From positions 7,874,001 through 7,938,000 of the forward strand of contig JBHGNT010000015.1 of NCBI GenBank assembly GCA_043228905.1: a DNA stretch of 64,000 nucleotides, given 5' to 3'. The notes under the pieces were generated by a model, which did not search any database, had not been told where the DNA came from, and was given only the letters and a program-made list of their open reading frames with translations. A program made the position numbers and the translations under genes. This DNA comes from Azolla caroliniana. Taxonomy: Eukaryota > Polypodiophyta. Each line of letters opens with the position of its first letter. The first letter of the stretch is position 1. Positions 1 through 9,451 of the stretch are shown in pieces.

Positions 1-1287
1 GTATTACATCGGTGGTACAAAGATTCATTACATGGAAGTCTACTTCCTCTATATAAGTATCAATAGAAATTCCTAATGAATGAATCGCCCCGTTGATGTA
101 TTGTACTCTCCCATTAGCCAAGTGTACCGTGTAGGTGTGATCACTTACGGTGGGTTGGATTCCCCATATCTGAACCAAACGATCATTCACAAAATTGTGT
201 GAGCTTCCCGAATCAAATAAAAATTGTACAGGAGATCCATTGATATACCCGTTTGCACGTAGTAAATCATTGGGACCCAATACATAGTGAGGAAAAGAAC
301 ATTGACAATTACTTAAATGATGTGTATAGACCTGAAGGACATTAGGAATCTGACCTTTATGGTCTGAAGCTTTAGGTTTGCTGTCGTGCTCTTTCCGTTG
401 GAGCTTTCGACATTGCTCTTTTGTGTGACCCTTCTTTTTGCAGAATACGCAAAAAGGATGTTGTCGCTTACAATCGCGATCCAGGAATTCGTTGGGTGTC
501 TTGCGTTTCCCAACAAATTGCGATTGCTTAGTCCCTGGCGCTTCGTTGGGTTTGTTGTGGTCCTTCTTCGAAGTGCGTTGATAGCGAAGAACTATTTCAA
601 CGGCCTCTTCGAAGGATTTTGGATCCTTATCATGCACTATCCAGTGATAGTCCGAATTGGGGATGCCATTGATAAAACAAGCTATCAACCAATTGTCCCC
701 TTCTAGACCCAATTTTTGGATTTGGGTTCTAGCATGGTGAACATAGTCTTCTAGCGAGGAAAATTTCCTGCTAGAGAGGTTCATTAAAGCTTGTGCTACC
801 TCGGTTCGAGAGGGAGGTTGCAGAAATTGGCCCTTAAAAACCGTGACAAAATCTGTCCAGGTATCGGGCAATTCCCTATAGTACGGAGCCCACGACACTA
901 GGCGGCAGCCTTACCCCCGAGTTCTCGGCCGACATATGCAATCTTCGTACTATCTAGCGTGGGATAGAGCTCCAAATGAGACTCCCATCGTCCCAGCCAT
1001 GTGCAGATTGCTTCTTCGGTTCTTTCCTTTTTGTCTCCCGTAAATGGTTTAACGACAAATGATGGTTCACCTTGTCGCTCATCAGGTCTATTAGTCTCAC
1101 GTTGTAGACTAATGACACGTGCCTCAAGAGCACTCTGAGATTGCCAAAGTTTGGTCATTTGTTGAGCGGTGAAACTAAGGTATTGGCTTATTTGTGCCAA
1201 ATACATCTCAGTGGACATTTGTCTAGGAGGATTCCCTTGAGTTCCTTCCGCTTGAGCGGATGACATCGGGTCATTAATTTGAGCCAT
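1..1287 (-). pseudogene. Ty3/gypsy element B: Gag and start of protease
   Basis: Reads right to left from an ATG at 1287. The first 129 codons are an open Gag N-terminus. The frame stops at 898-900, just after GGKAAA, and typical Gag sequence resumes at once in another frame (LVSWAPYYRELP), so I read a single frameshift. Gag then runs on through a capsid-like domain to a CCHC zinc knuckle of form CX2CX4HX4C (CVFCKKKGHTKEQC, about 470-420). Around 180-235 an aspartic protease core, FLFDSGSSHNFV, is present. The rest of pol lies left of the window. This is a plant-genome gypsy element whose Gag would form the particle and whose protease would process Gag-Pol. It is probably inactive because of the frameshift, unless that is a sequencing error. 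Confidence 0.8.
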
Positions 1288-1679
1288 TAAAGATTATTTC
1301 TGGAAAAGAAATAGGATAAGGTCAGAGAGATAGTCATAACATCATGTCGTGATGTAAATATATCATGCGCAAACATTCATCGATATCATGATCTCACGTC
1401 AATACCCCTCTAGACGTATGAGATGAGGTTCAAGATCAGGTTACTATGGTAACACAAAGGTGTTTTAAAAACCATGGGGGTGACAATTTAATGTCTTTCC
1501 CTAATCTCTATATCGATTTTTTCATGGCGGCTCCCCGAGGCTCAACCATGTATGTTCACGTCATGAGTAGTTTATACACGAAAAAAATGTTAACAATAAA
1601 CTATGTTTCTTTGCCCACATATGTGGTTTCTGCTCTTTAAGTCCTATTACGAGGACCCTGAGGTGCACTTAGACCTTAA
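1288..1679 (-). other. Untranslated leader of gypsy element B, right up to the copia A insertion
   Basis: This non-coding stretch lies upstream of the B gag start. It ends with the 5-bp CTTAA (1675-1679) that is duplicated at 6003-6007, so it is continuous with 6008 onward once copia A is subtracted. No gene is visible. Short open frames here are chance. Confidence 0.5.
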
Positions 1680-2073
1680 TGTTGAGAGACAAGCTCAATA
1701 TCGGCCGGATCTGCTGAAGAAGCCGAGGACCGGATCGGTTGGGACCGATCGGTTAGGCCAAGTGCGTAAACCGGGAGGTCGTTAGGAAAGATATTCCGTG
1801 AGGAATATATTTGGGAGTTAGTGTAGGAGCTCTCAATGAGCATTGAAGTACTGTCAGTACTTCGGTTAGTCCTTCTAGGACTTGTATAAAAGTGTTCTCT
1901 GAGCACGTCTTCTGTACAGACTGAGTATTATTGTTGAATATAGTTTCTGTGTCTTCTCTCTCACTCTCTCTGTCTCTCCCGCGTATACCGTGTAAGCTCA
2001 AGCTCTCCATTAAACCTGAGTTTCCTTCCTTCTGTTCGGTCTTAATACCTGCTTCCGCACGCTACTTCTTACA
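1680..2073 (+). repeat. Left LTR of copia A
   Basis: 394 bp, beginning TGTTGAGAG and ending TTACA. A TATA-like TATAAAAG lies at about 1884-1892. It differs from the right LTR mainly by 14 extra bases in the part around 1735-1755, a local duplication here or a deletion in the other copy. Confidence 0.93.
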
Positions 2074-2092
2074 TGGTATTAGAGCACGAGGG
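2074..2092 (+). promoter_or_regulatory. Primer-binding site of copia A
   Basis: TGGTATTAGAGC directly follows the LTR. It matches the plant copia primer site complementary to the 3' end of initiator methionine tRNA (TGGTATCAGAGC) with one change. Confidence 0.85.
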
Positions 2093-2145
2093 TTGAGAAC
2101 CTCTTTGCAGCCGACACAGCTTCAGGAACAAGAACGAGAAGAACG

Positions 2146-3060
2146 ATGGATAGAGGCATGGCGAGCTCGCTTCCAACATAGAAGCTCGACAGAACCAACT
2201 ACGCGTCTTGGTCCTACAAGATGCACCAGTACCTGCTCGGGCACAGCTACTAGAGTTATGTCGAAGGAGCTAATGACGCGGCACCCGAATCGACACACAG
2301 AGACTTCCTGTCGTGGGAGCAATCGACGAGCAGGGTATTATACTGCTTCGCATCATGTGTGGGCGAACAACTATTGAGCTATGTTCGGGATGCAAAAACG
2401 CCGAAGGGCGCGTGGGAAAATCTGAAGAAGATTTTCGCCGCGAGCACCACAGCCAGGAAGCTTCAGCTCCGACAAGAGTTGAGCAACCTACGACAACGCG
2501 ACTTGTCGGTGGCAGACTATACCTCGAAGATCAAGGATATCTGCGACTCCCTCGCCTCCATAGAGGTGAACATCGAGGAGAGCGAGATAGTCTAGATCTG
2601 TCTCGGAGGTTTGGCGTCGAAGTTCGGAGCGTTCCGAACGGCTGTGTGTACTCGGGAGAATACGCCGTCCTTTTTCGACTTACAGTCGATGCTCCTGGTA
2701 GAGGAGAACCACCGACAGCAAGATGTTGTACACGGAGGGAGAAAGGCCCCGTGGTCGTGGCGGACGAGGCGAGTCGGTAGGCAATGGAAGTGGCCGACGA
2801 GATCGAGGAAGATGGCACCGAAGTGATGCCGACAGCAACTCCGGACCCTCCGGAAACAGGGGGAGTCAAAGCGATGAGAACTGGCAAGGGAAGGCCATCG
2901 CCGAGTGTTGGTACTGTGGCAAGAAAGGCCACAGGGAAAGTGAGTGCTGGAAGAAGCGCGCCGATTCGGAGAGAACCGGTTCCGGAAACGGCTCCGGACA
3001 TACCCACAAGGGAAATCGGCAGCGATCACACTACGCCCAAGACTCTGGGAGAGTTGGAGA
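2146..3060 (+). pseudogene. Copia A Gag
   Basis: Gag starts at the ATG at 2146 (MDRGMASSLP), matching the start of the sister Gag in element I. It has an in-frame TAG soon after and a second TAG at 2596-2598, where the sister copy has glutamine, so this is a CAG-to-TAG change. Around 2712-2723 a small deletion shifts the frame relative to the sister. Downstream the other frame carries the arginine/glycine-rich stretch and an intact zinc knuckle CWYCGKKGHRESEC (about 2909-2950). Gag would coat the RNA in virus-like particles. This copy cannot make full-length Gag. Confidence 0.85.
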
Positions 3061-4015
3061 AGGGTCTGTCTTCGTGACGAGACACGAAGCAAACTCAATG
3101 AAACAGAGCACCCCGAGATCGGACGAGGTGTGGTATGTAGACTCCGGCGCGTCAAACCACATGACGAGCCATAAGGAGTGGTTCTCATACCTTGAAAAAC
3201 CGATAAAACCTGGAGTAGTCGCAACTGGAGACGACACTCCGCATCCGATTGCGAATGTCGGAGAAGTTCCACTTAGCCATGTCGGGCAGAAAGGGAAACT
3301 CATGAACGTGTTGCACGTTCCAACAATCACGAAGAACTTGGTCTCGATCGGACAGATCGTCGAGCAAGGGATGGAGGTTCGGTTTACACACCTCGGGTGC
3401 TTCATTGAGGAAGAAGGTCGTGTGATTGCGCAAGGGCGCAGAGACGGGAGGATGTTCATCCTCGACTCCACTGACGGCGGCACAGCAATGTTCACGAAGG
3501 GAAGAAAAACCGAGTCGGACATCGACTTGTGGCATAAGCGAATAGGCCACGTCAACTACCAGCGGCTTCAAGATCTGCAAACGAAATAGGTAGTATTCGG
3601 ATTCCCCAAATTTAGTGGCCGAAAGGCACAAATTTGTGAAGCCTGCCAGCTCGGGAAGCAACACCGACTTCCTTTCCCCAACAACCGAAACCAGAGCCGG
3701 AACAAGCTCAACCTTATACACTCCGATGTATGGGGGCCGGCATAAAACGTTAGTCTTGGCGGGAGCTGATATTTCGTCTCCTTCATCGACGACCACACGC
3801 GGCACACGTGGATCTACCTCATTGAGAGGAAGAGCGAAGTCTTCGACTGTTTCCGGGACCTCAAAGGGTTTGTGGAAGCCGAAACGGGACGAAAGATCAA
3901 GTGCTTGCGGTCGGATGGCGGGAAAGAGTACTTTTCAGGTCAATTCAACGGTTACCTACAACAAATGGGAATTCGTCGCGAATTCAGTTGTAGATAGACG
4001 CCAGAGCAGAACAGC
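3061..4015 (+). pseudogene. Copia A protease and N-terminal integrase
   Basis: The reading frame from 2723 to 3589 holds the aspartic protease motif WYVDSGASNHMTSH (about 3130-3172) and the GAG-pre-integrase segment DLWHKRIGHVNYQRL, with the His residues of the integrase zinc site. A TAG at 3587-3589 ends it. After the stop, the same frame continues with the rest of the zinc site (CEACQLGKQHRLPFP), the catalytic-core motif FVSFIDDHTRHTWIY and RSDGGKEYFSGQF, with further stops near 3744, 3771 and 3990. The integrase is therefore broken several times. Confidence 0.85.
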
Positions 4016-5365
4016 GTGGCCGAGAGGAAGAATCGGTCAGTTGTGGAAGCGGCACGGGCAATGCTGGAGGAGAAGAGCTTGCCCAAGTTCTACTGGGCCG
4101 AGGCGGTAAGGACCGCAGTATACATCCAGAACCGGATTGGAGACAAAGTGTCGGCGCACGAGCTATATTTCAGAATGAAGCCGAACTTGCGACACTTGAG
4201 GGTGTTCGGTAGCATTGCTTATATGCATATACCAAAGGAGAGAAGGAGGAAGCTGGACGCAAAGGCCGAGAAATGCATCTTGGTCGGTTACTCGGACGAG
4301 CAGAAGGGTTATAAGTGTTATAACCCTCGCACCAAACAAGCGCGTGTCAGCCGCGACGTTGTGTTTGACGAGTCCGCGTCCTGGTACCTGCCCCCGACTA
4401 CGAACCTCGACTCCAATCCGAGCTCAGACGATGAGGTCAGCGAGGCCGAGATGCCTCCGGATGAGCCCGAAATCGAGATCCGCGAAGAGAGTCCGATTTC
4501 ACTACGGTTAAGTGGACCGATTGGACGACTGAGTCGGTACGACCAGTCCCATGAACAGCCGGCGAGTAGTGGAGACTCGGCCGTGCATTCCCCGTGCAGG
4601 AAGCCGAGGAGACGGCTTACGCGCAAAGAGAAAGGGAAGAAGAAGGTGTCGGATTCCGGCACGGATAGGAACGAGTCAAACCGACGCGAGTTCGACTCCG
4701 AGGGAACCGGTGACGGGTCTTTAAAGATGAAGACCATGTCGACCGAGAAGGCCTCGACATCGGCTAATGTGAGATTACGCCGATCTACCCGCCAGAAGAA
4801 TCCTATTTTGCGGTTCGGATACAACGAGTACATGGCGCATCATTATGCGTACATGACCCGTGTAGCGGAAGTGCGTGAGCCGGAGAGCTACGTAGAAGCA
4901 GCTCAAAATGCGAATTGGCGTGCCGCGATGGAGGAAGAGATGCACGCATTGGCGGAGAACGAGACCTGGGACCTGGTTGACGCACTGAAGGGTGTGAAGC
5001 CGATCGGGTGTAGATGGGTGTACAAAGTCAAGTACAACACTGATGGCTCGGTCAACCGGTACAAGGCTCGGCTAGTGGCAAAGGGCTATGCGCAGAAACA
5101 CGGCATCGACTACGATGAGACGTTTGCGCCGGTCGCGAAAATGACGACCGTCCGTGTTTTGCTCGCAGTAGCCGCGGCCAAGGGGTGGCACTTACATCAG
5201 ATGGATGTAAAGAACGTGTTCCTGCAAGGTGACAGAAGGGGAGCAACCGAAGGAGAGAGCCGAAGCCAACCACGCTTGGGGAAGATGATGCCATCGAAGG
5301 TGAGAAGACCGAAGACGAGTTGGAGACAGCCAACTCGGACGAGAGAGAAAACCGATCGGAGGTAG
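4016..5365 (+). pseudogene. Copia A C-terminal integrase, linker and truncated reverse transcriptase
   Basis: The open frame begins in the integrase core at AERKNRSVVEAARAMLE, which holds the catalytic Glu, then the typical FGSIAYMHIP and CILVGYSDEQKGYKCYNP segments. A long charged linker follows, then the start of copia reverse transcriptase (NETWDLVDALKGVKPIGCRW, KARLVAKGYAQKHGIDYDET). Copia RT normally goes on past KNxFLxGxL to the YVDD active site and then RNase H. Here it ends at KNVFLQGD near 5232 and runs straight into the downstream hydrophilic tail, so about 1.5 kb of pol is missing. The product cannot copy RNA. Confidence 0.88.
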
Positions 5366-5628
5366 CCGAGTCGGTCCGGATGTTTGATTCAGGCACGCTG
5401 AATCAACCGAGGCCCAAGCGGAAGAAAAGGCAGCAGGAGAAGCGTCAACACCGCAACAACAGAAGAGCTGATAAGGGCCGCATGAACAGACAAGCCGACC
5501 AGAAGGGTCGAAGCTCGCGGAGTCGAACAGGTCAAGGAGCGCGAGCGAGGCGTGAAGTCAGGAGGAACCGGAGCTGTGAGCCCAAGGATCCCGAAGAGCC
5601 TCGAGTTGAGCTTGAGGGGGAGTGTTGA
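5233..5628 (+). pseudogene. Hydrophilic post-RNase H extension of copia A
   Basis: After the RT deletion the sequence encodes a strongly charged segment. An acidic part (about 5280-5370: EGEKTEDELETANSD) is followed by an arginine/lysine-rich part (5395-5600). The open frame 5320-5628 runs through the purine tract into the LTR. Elements H and I carry comparable charged regions between RNase H and the 3' LTR. I do not recognise a domain. Confidence 0.55.
5611..5622 (+). promoter_or_regulatory. Polypurine tract of copia A
   Basis: The run GAGGGGGAG lies directly before the right LTR, where plus-strand DNA synthesis would be primed. Confidence 0.85.
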
Positions 5629-6002
5629 GAGACAAGCTCAACATCAGCCGGATCGGCTGAAGAAGCCGAGGACCGGATCGGTTAGGCCGAGTGCGTAAAC
5701 CGGGAGGTCGTTAGGAAAGATATTCCGTGAGGAATATATTTGGGAGTTAGTGTAGGAGCTCTCATTGAGCATTGAAGTACTGTAAGTACTTCGGTCAGTC
5801 CTTCTAGGACTTGTATAAAAGTGTTCTCTGAGCACGTCTTATGTACAGACTGAGTATTATTGTTGAATATAGTTTTTGTGTCTTCTCTCTCAGTCTCTCA
5901 GTCTCTCCCGCGTATACCGTGTAAGCTCAAGCTCTCCATTAAACCTAAGTTTCCTTCCTTTTGTTCGGTCTTAATACCTGCTTCCGCATGCTACTTCTTA
6001 CA
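5623..6002 (+). repeat. Right LTR of copia A
   Basis: 380 bp, TGTTGAGAG...TTACA, the same termini as the left LTR. It is followed at 6003-6007 by the target duplicate CTTAA. Confidence 0.93.
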
Positions 6003-6432
6003 CTTAAGTCTAAACATGTGTTATAGTCATATGTATCAAGGATGTTGTATGGTCTTGGTCATATTTGAACTCGAGACCTCGAGAACAAATACATTAAACA
6101 CTTGAGCCAACCAAGTAAGTTGCTCTTCTCGAATGCTTAATGTTTGATGCGTATAAGAGATATGCGAGGCATTTGATCATATATGTTTTTTTTTAAAAGA
6201 ACATATATGTCAAGGGTCCTTATTTCGCCCTCATTTACCAAAACTATGTTGGTACGTTACCTAACCTCAAGTCTCGTAATTACGATGGCATACGCCAAAG
6301 TGCAACCTAATGGTCAAGCCAAATGAGCCCTCGTTTCGTAGTAGGCCCACGTGGCCCATCACATGGTCACGTCATTACGAATTCCTCTCGTAAGAACGAG
6401 CTCATGGTGGCATCATATCCATGTAACGAGGG

Positions 6433-6484
6433 AGGGATGTTGGATACGTGTGTCATTGGAGCGACACACGTATCCAACATCCCT
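6433..6484. repeat. Perfect 22-bp inverted repeat with 8-bp loop
   Basis: The arms 6433-6454 and 6463-6484 are exact reverse complements around the loop ATTGGAGC. In RNA this would fold into a strong hairpin. In DNA it could extrude as a cruciform. Confidence 0.9.
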
Positions 6485-6779
6485 ATGTACTCAACATCAT
6501 TATGGCTATAGGCGTTTCTTTACGTAACGAAATCGAGGTCATCAACAGGGTTGTCAACAATAAAAAATTGTTGAAAAAGGGATGGTGACAATGCCATTCT
6601 CACAAAAATGTGAGGACAGCCACCAACATCCTTTTCCCGACAAGGACGACTTTCGATATAATCACGTAATAACGAATATACACATATGTTTACTTATCAC
6701 ATATATACGATCAAATACGTATATATGTGACCACATATGCCTATATTAAACATATCGTTATATTAAATAGCCACAAATG

Positions 6780-7060
6780 ATGTGATCGAGATACGTAATC
6801 GAGGTATATACCTCTACGCACACGAAACATCCACAAATAAGAGATCATCGTAATACGCAATTGAGGTATTGACCTCTTACACATACGAGACCAAACGCAT
6901 ATCCTTTACAACAAATCAAGGTATTAAACTCATACGCAAACATAACATATGTTTGTGAACGTAATACGTAATTGAGGTATTAACCTCGTACGCATACGAC
7001 ACTCATCACATATTATTTATATATCAAACGAGGTATTGACCTCGTGCACATATGTAAACA
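6780..7060. repeat. Degenerate 56-bp tandem repeat with a palindromic core
   Basis: Five cores of the form GAGGTATTAACCTC begin at 6801, 6863, 6918, 6974 and 7030, giving a period of 55-62 bp. Each is followed by CGTACGCATACGA-like sequence. The core is itself palindromic (GAGGT...ACCTC). Confidence 0.8.
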
Positions 7061-7286
7061 TTTTAGATAATCAATTAAAGACCACTACAACATCATTGAC
7101 TTAATGAAAAAAAATGACATATAAACTAAACACATGATTAGATGGGTGAAGAGAGAATAGAAAAAAGAAATTACGGAAAGAGTTACCGAAGTTCTTTGTT
7201 AATCGTTGTCTAGATCAAGGCCGATCGCACATCGATCGATCACCATCAATCAAAAGACAAAAGACAAACAAAGAAACATTAGTACA

Positions 7287-7300
7287 TAGCTCTGATACGA
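7287..7300 (-). promoter_or_regulatory. Possible primer-binding site of gypsy B
   Basis: On the minus strand it reads GTATCAGAGCT, ten of twelve bases of the initiator-Met type primer site, preceded by TC instead of TG. If correct, the 5' LTR of B lies to its right. The adjoining bases do not end in CA, so the call is weak. Confidence 0.35.
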
Positions 7301-7629
7301 AATATTAGAGATCTAGGTACTAAAGTAAGCTTAAGATAAGGATAAACTAATGATAGATAGAAAGGAGAAAGAGAAAGAAGGGTGTCGATCCACCCGACCA
7401 CCCCTGAGCGAAGGGATCGAGACAGACTCGAGCCTCGATCGGCGTCCCATACCACCGTCGTGGCGTCGAGTCGTACCTGGTGCTGGCGCGCTAGCTACAA
7501 GAGTTGACCCACCACAAGAGCAGAGTCTCGATGTAGTCAAAAAGATGATCCAATGAGGGTAGCTAGGCCTCTTATTTATAGCGATACCCAAGGCCCCCAG
7601 GCAAGTTCACACTTTCTCTCTCTTTCTCT
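7301..7629 (-). repeat. Putative partial 5' LTR (R-U5) of gypsy B
   Basis: Reading leftward it has a TATA-like CTATAAATAAG (about 7574-7584), then about 270 bp before the primer-site-like sequence, as expected of an LTR promoter, R and U5. Its outer end is lost where element D begins. No second LTR copy is present to confirm it. Confidence 0.35.
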
Positions 7630-7827
7630 CTATTCATTACATTGTGTCCGGGCCTTTAAATAGGTTTCCGGTCTGTATTACAAAACGGTGCTATCCGCAC
7701 CTGTTCGGGATCGGTCCGGATCGATTCCGGTCCGTCCGTCCACACTCATAGCTTAATTACAACCACATTCCTACTACTTAAATAACTCTCTGTTTCCCAC
7801 TCTGGACTCCTTTGCCGGCCGGTAACA
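7630..7827 (-). repeat. Truncated 3' LTR of gypsy D
   Basis: It aligns with 12751-12962 of the other D LTR. The first 223 bp (plus orientation) are missing and 14 bp around CCGGAATGGCATAC are absent. It ends GGTAACA. Confidence 0.9.
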
Positions 7828-7881
7828 CATGGCACGCCCGTGGGACAGTACCTTGTACGTCGAATCCACAACCAACCCTTG

Positions 7882-8982
7882 CTATTCTTCGTCCAAAATA
7901 TCCAGAATGCTTTGTTCGAGAGGCTCCAATGGTTCATCTGGAAGTGGTTGTTGTTGTTGTTGTTGCTGCTGCTTTGTTGATGTCTGTTGCGGCGGGTCCG
8001 TTGGTGGCTGCTCCTCCGTTTGTTGCCCTGACACCGGCGTCTCCATCGTTGCTCCCTTCGTCGTAGTGGTCTCCGGTTGACTGTTGACTGGTTCCCGGTT
8101 TTCGTTGACGATCTTCCGGAGGATATTCTGGAGCGTCTTGTTCGTTGATTCCGCTAAACCATTCGCTTGTGGATAGTAAGGTGTGCTCCGTTTGTGGACA
8201 ACGGCATAAAATGTCATCAGGCTTTCCACTACTTGGCCGAGAAAGTGCCCCCCTTGGTCGCTTATTAATTCAATTGGGCATCCGTAACGGCACCAGATGT
8301 ACTCATATAGAAACTTCGTCGTTGACGCAGCGGTGTTGTCCCTTAATGCTTTGGCCTCCACCCATTTCGTGCAGTATTCCGTCGCGACGATGACGTATCG
8401 ATTACCCGTTCGCATTGCCGGTGGCTTGAACGGTTCCACAAAGTCCAGCCCCCACTTCTGGAATGGCTCGAGTGGTAGTACCGGCTGGTGTAGCATACGA
8501 GCCTGCTCCGTTGGCTGGGCCATTCTCTGGCATAGGTCACATTCTTTTGCATATCGTACCGCATCTCTTAATGTCATTGGCCACCATAGGCCACTTTGCC
8601 ATATTTTCCTGGCCGTCGCATCTCCGGCATAGTGACCTCCGGCAACTCCGAAGTGGGCTTCCCTCAGTATCAGTTCCTTTTCATCGCTGCGCACCGCCCG
8701 TCTCCATATGCCGTCCACACCCTTGAGGTAAAGTGTGTCTTGCAGTAAGCAAAAATGTCGGCTTTGCAACGCCAGGCGTTTCCGTTCGTCCCGGGTCATC
8801 TCCTCCGGAGGCATTCCTGTGCTGAGAAACTGGTGCATATTTGTGAGCCACTTGTCTTCCTGGGCCACCGTCTCATCTGCTGCCATCTCCGTAGTGACTC
8901 GAAACAGCTCCGCATCCGGAAACTCATCCGCTACTCCGTCACCCGTCTCTCCGGACTCTAATCGGCTTAAGTAATCCGCCAC
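7882..8982 (-). pseudogene. Gypsy D integrase fused to the tail of the extra ORF
   Basis: 366 codons open. The N-terminal part has the integrase zinc site (HFGVAGGHY ... CDLCQRM) and core motifs (KWGLDFV, ISDQGGHFLGQ, YYPQANGLAESTNK), supplying the D, D and E catalytic residues. At NENR it leaves integrase and continues as a glutamine/proline-rich segment with eight to nine consecutive Gln, ending EPLEQSILDILDEE. That tail matches the end of the E extra ORF (LETLEQSILDNLGEQ). A deletion of about 3 kb therefore fused two genes in frame. The integrase C-terminal domain is lost, so strand transfer is unlikely. Confidence 0.85.
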
Positions 8983-9000
8983 GGCATGCTGTATACCGGG

Positions 9001-9366
9001 TCAGTGGAATATTTCAAACTCGAACTCCTGTAACAGTAAGGTCCACAGGGCCAATTTTCTGGTGAGTGACGCTTTGGACACCAGGTAAAGGAGTGTCGAA
9101 TGATCTACATGGAAGGAAAACTTCCTTCCCAATAAATAATGCCGAAACTTTGTCACACTGTAGATCATCCCTAGAGCTTCTCGTTCCGTGGTAGAGTAGT
9201 TCCGTTCTGCTTGGGATAGCTTCCGGCTGGCATAGTACACTGGCCGGCACCATTTTGGCTCCGTAAGCTGCATAAGTACGCTTCCGATTGCGATGTCGGA
9301 GGCGTCCACGAACACATGAAATTCTCTACTCCAATCCGAAGGCTGCACTACCGGTGCCTGCGACAA
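9001..9366 (-). pseudogene. Gypsy D RNase H
   Basis: 121 codons of gypsy RNase H with FHVFVDASDIAIGSVL (first catalytic Asp), YASRKLSQAERNYSTTEREA (catalytic Glu) and FHVDHSTLLYL (Asp). The next codons lead toward HRPGIQHAVADYLSRLE, but the frame is stopped at about 9001 before the integrase ORF. The link to RT upstream is deleted. Confidence 0.85.
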
Positions 9367-9451
9367 TAGTACCTTGAGGGCCCTATCGCCCTATCCTCGG
9401 TGTCGGTCCACTGGAATGGTGTCCGATGTACGGCGGCATGCAACGGTATAG

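Larger units (their letters stand above)
1680..6002 (+). mobile_element. Ty1/copia LTR retrotransposon A, complete ends, internally deleted
   Basis: A 4,323-bp plus-strand copia element. It has two similar LTRs (1680-2073 and 5623-6002), a primer-binding site just inside the left LTR, a purine tract just before the right LTR, and a perfect 5-bp target duplication CTTAA (1675-1679 and 6003-6007). The order Gag, protease, integrase, reverse transcriptase is that of copia. Reverse transcriptase is cut off near 5232 and the RNase H domain is missing, so part of pol has been deleted. Stops and a frameshift in gag and integrase show it is dead on its own. It sits in the leader of gypsy B. Confidence 0.95.
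6008..7286 (-). other. Continuation of gypsy B leader
   Basis: Non-coding DNA that joins 1674 once copia A is removed. It lies between the B gag start and a primer-site-like sequence at 7287-7300, an unusually long leader of about 1.65 kb. It contains a perfect hairpin and a degenerate 56-bp tandem repeat, listed separately. No coding potential seen. Confidence 0.45.

Noticed and set aside
2531-3805. Long minus-strand open frames opposite copia A Gag, protease and integrase
   Set aside because: They mirror the true coding strand, which has the copia motifs. The antisense products have no recognisable domain.
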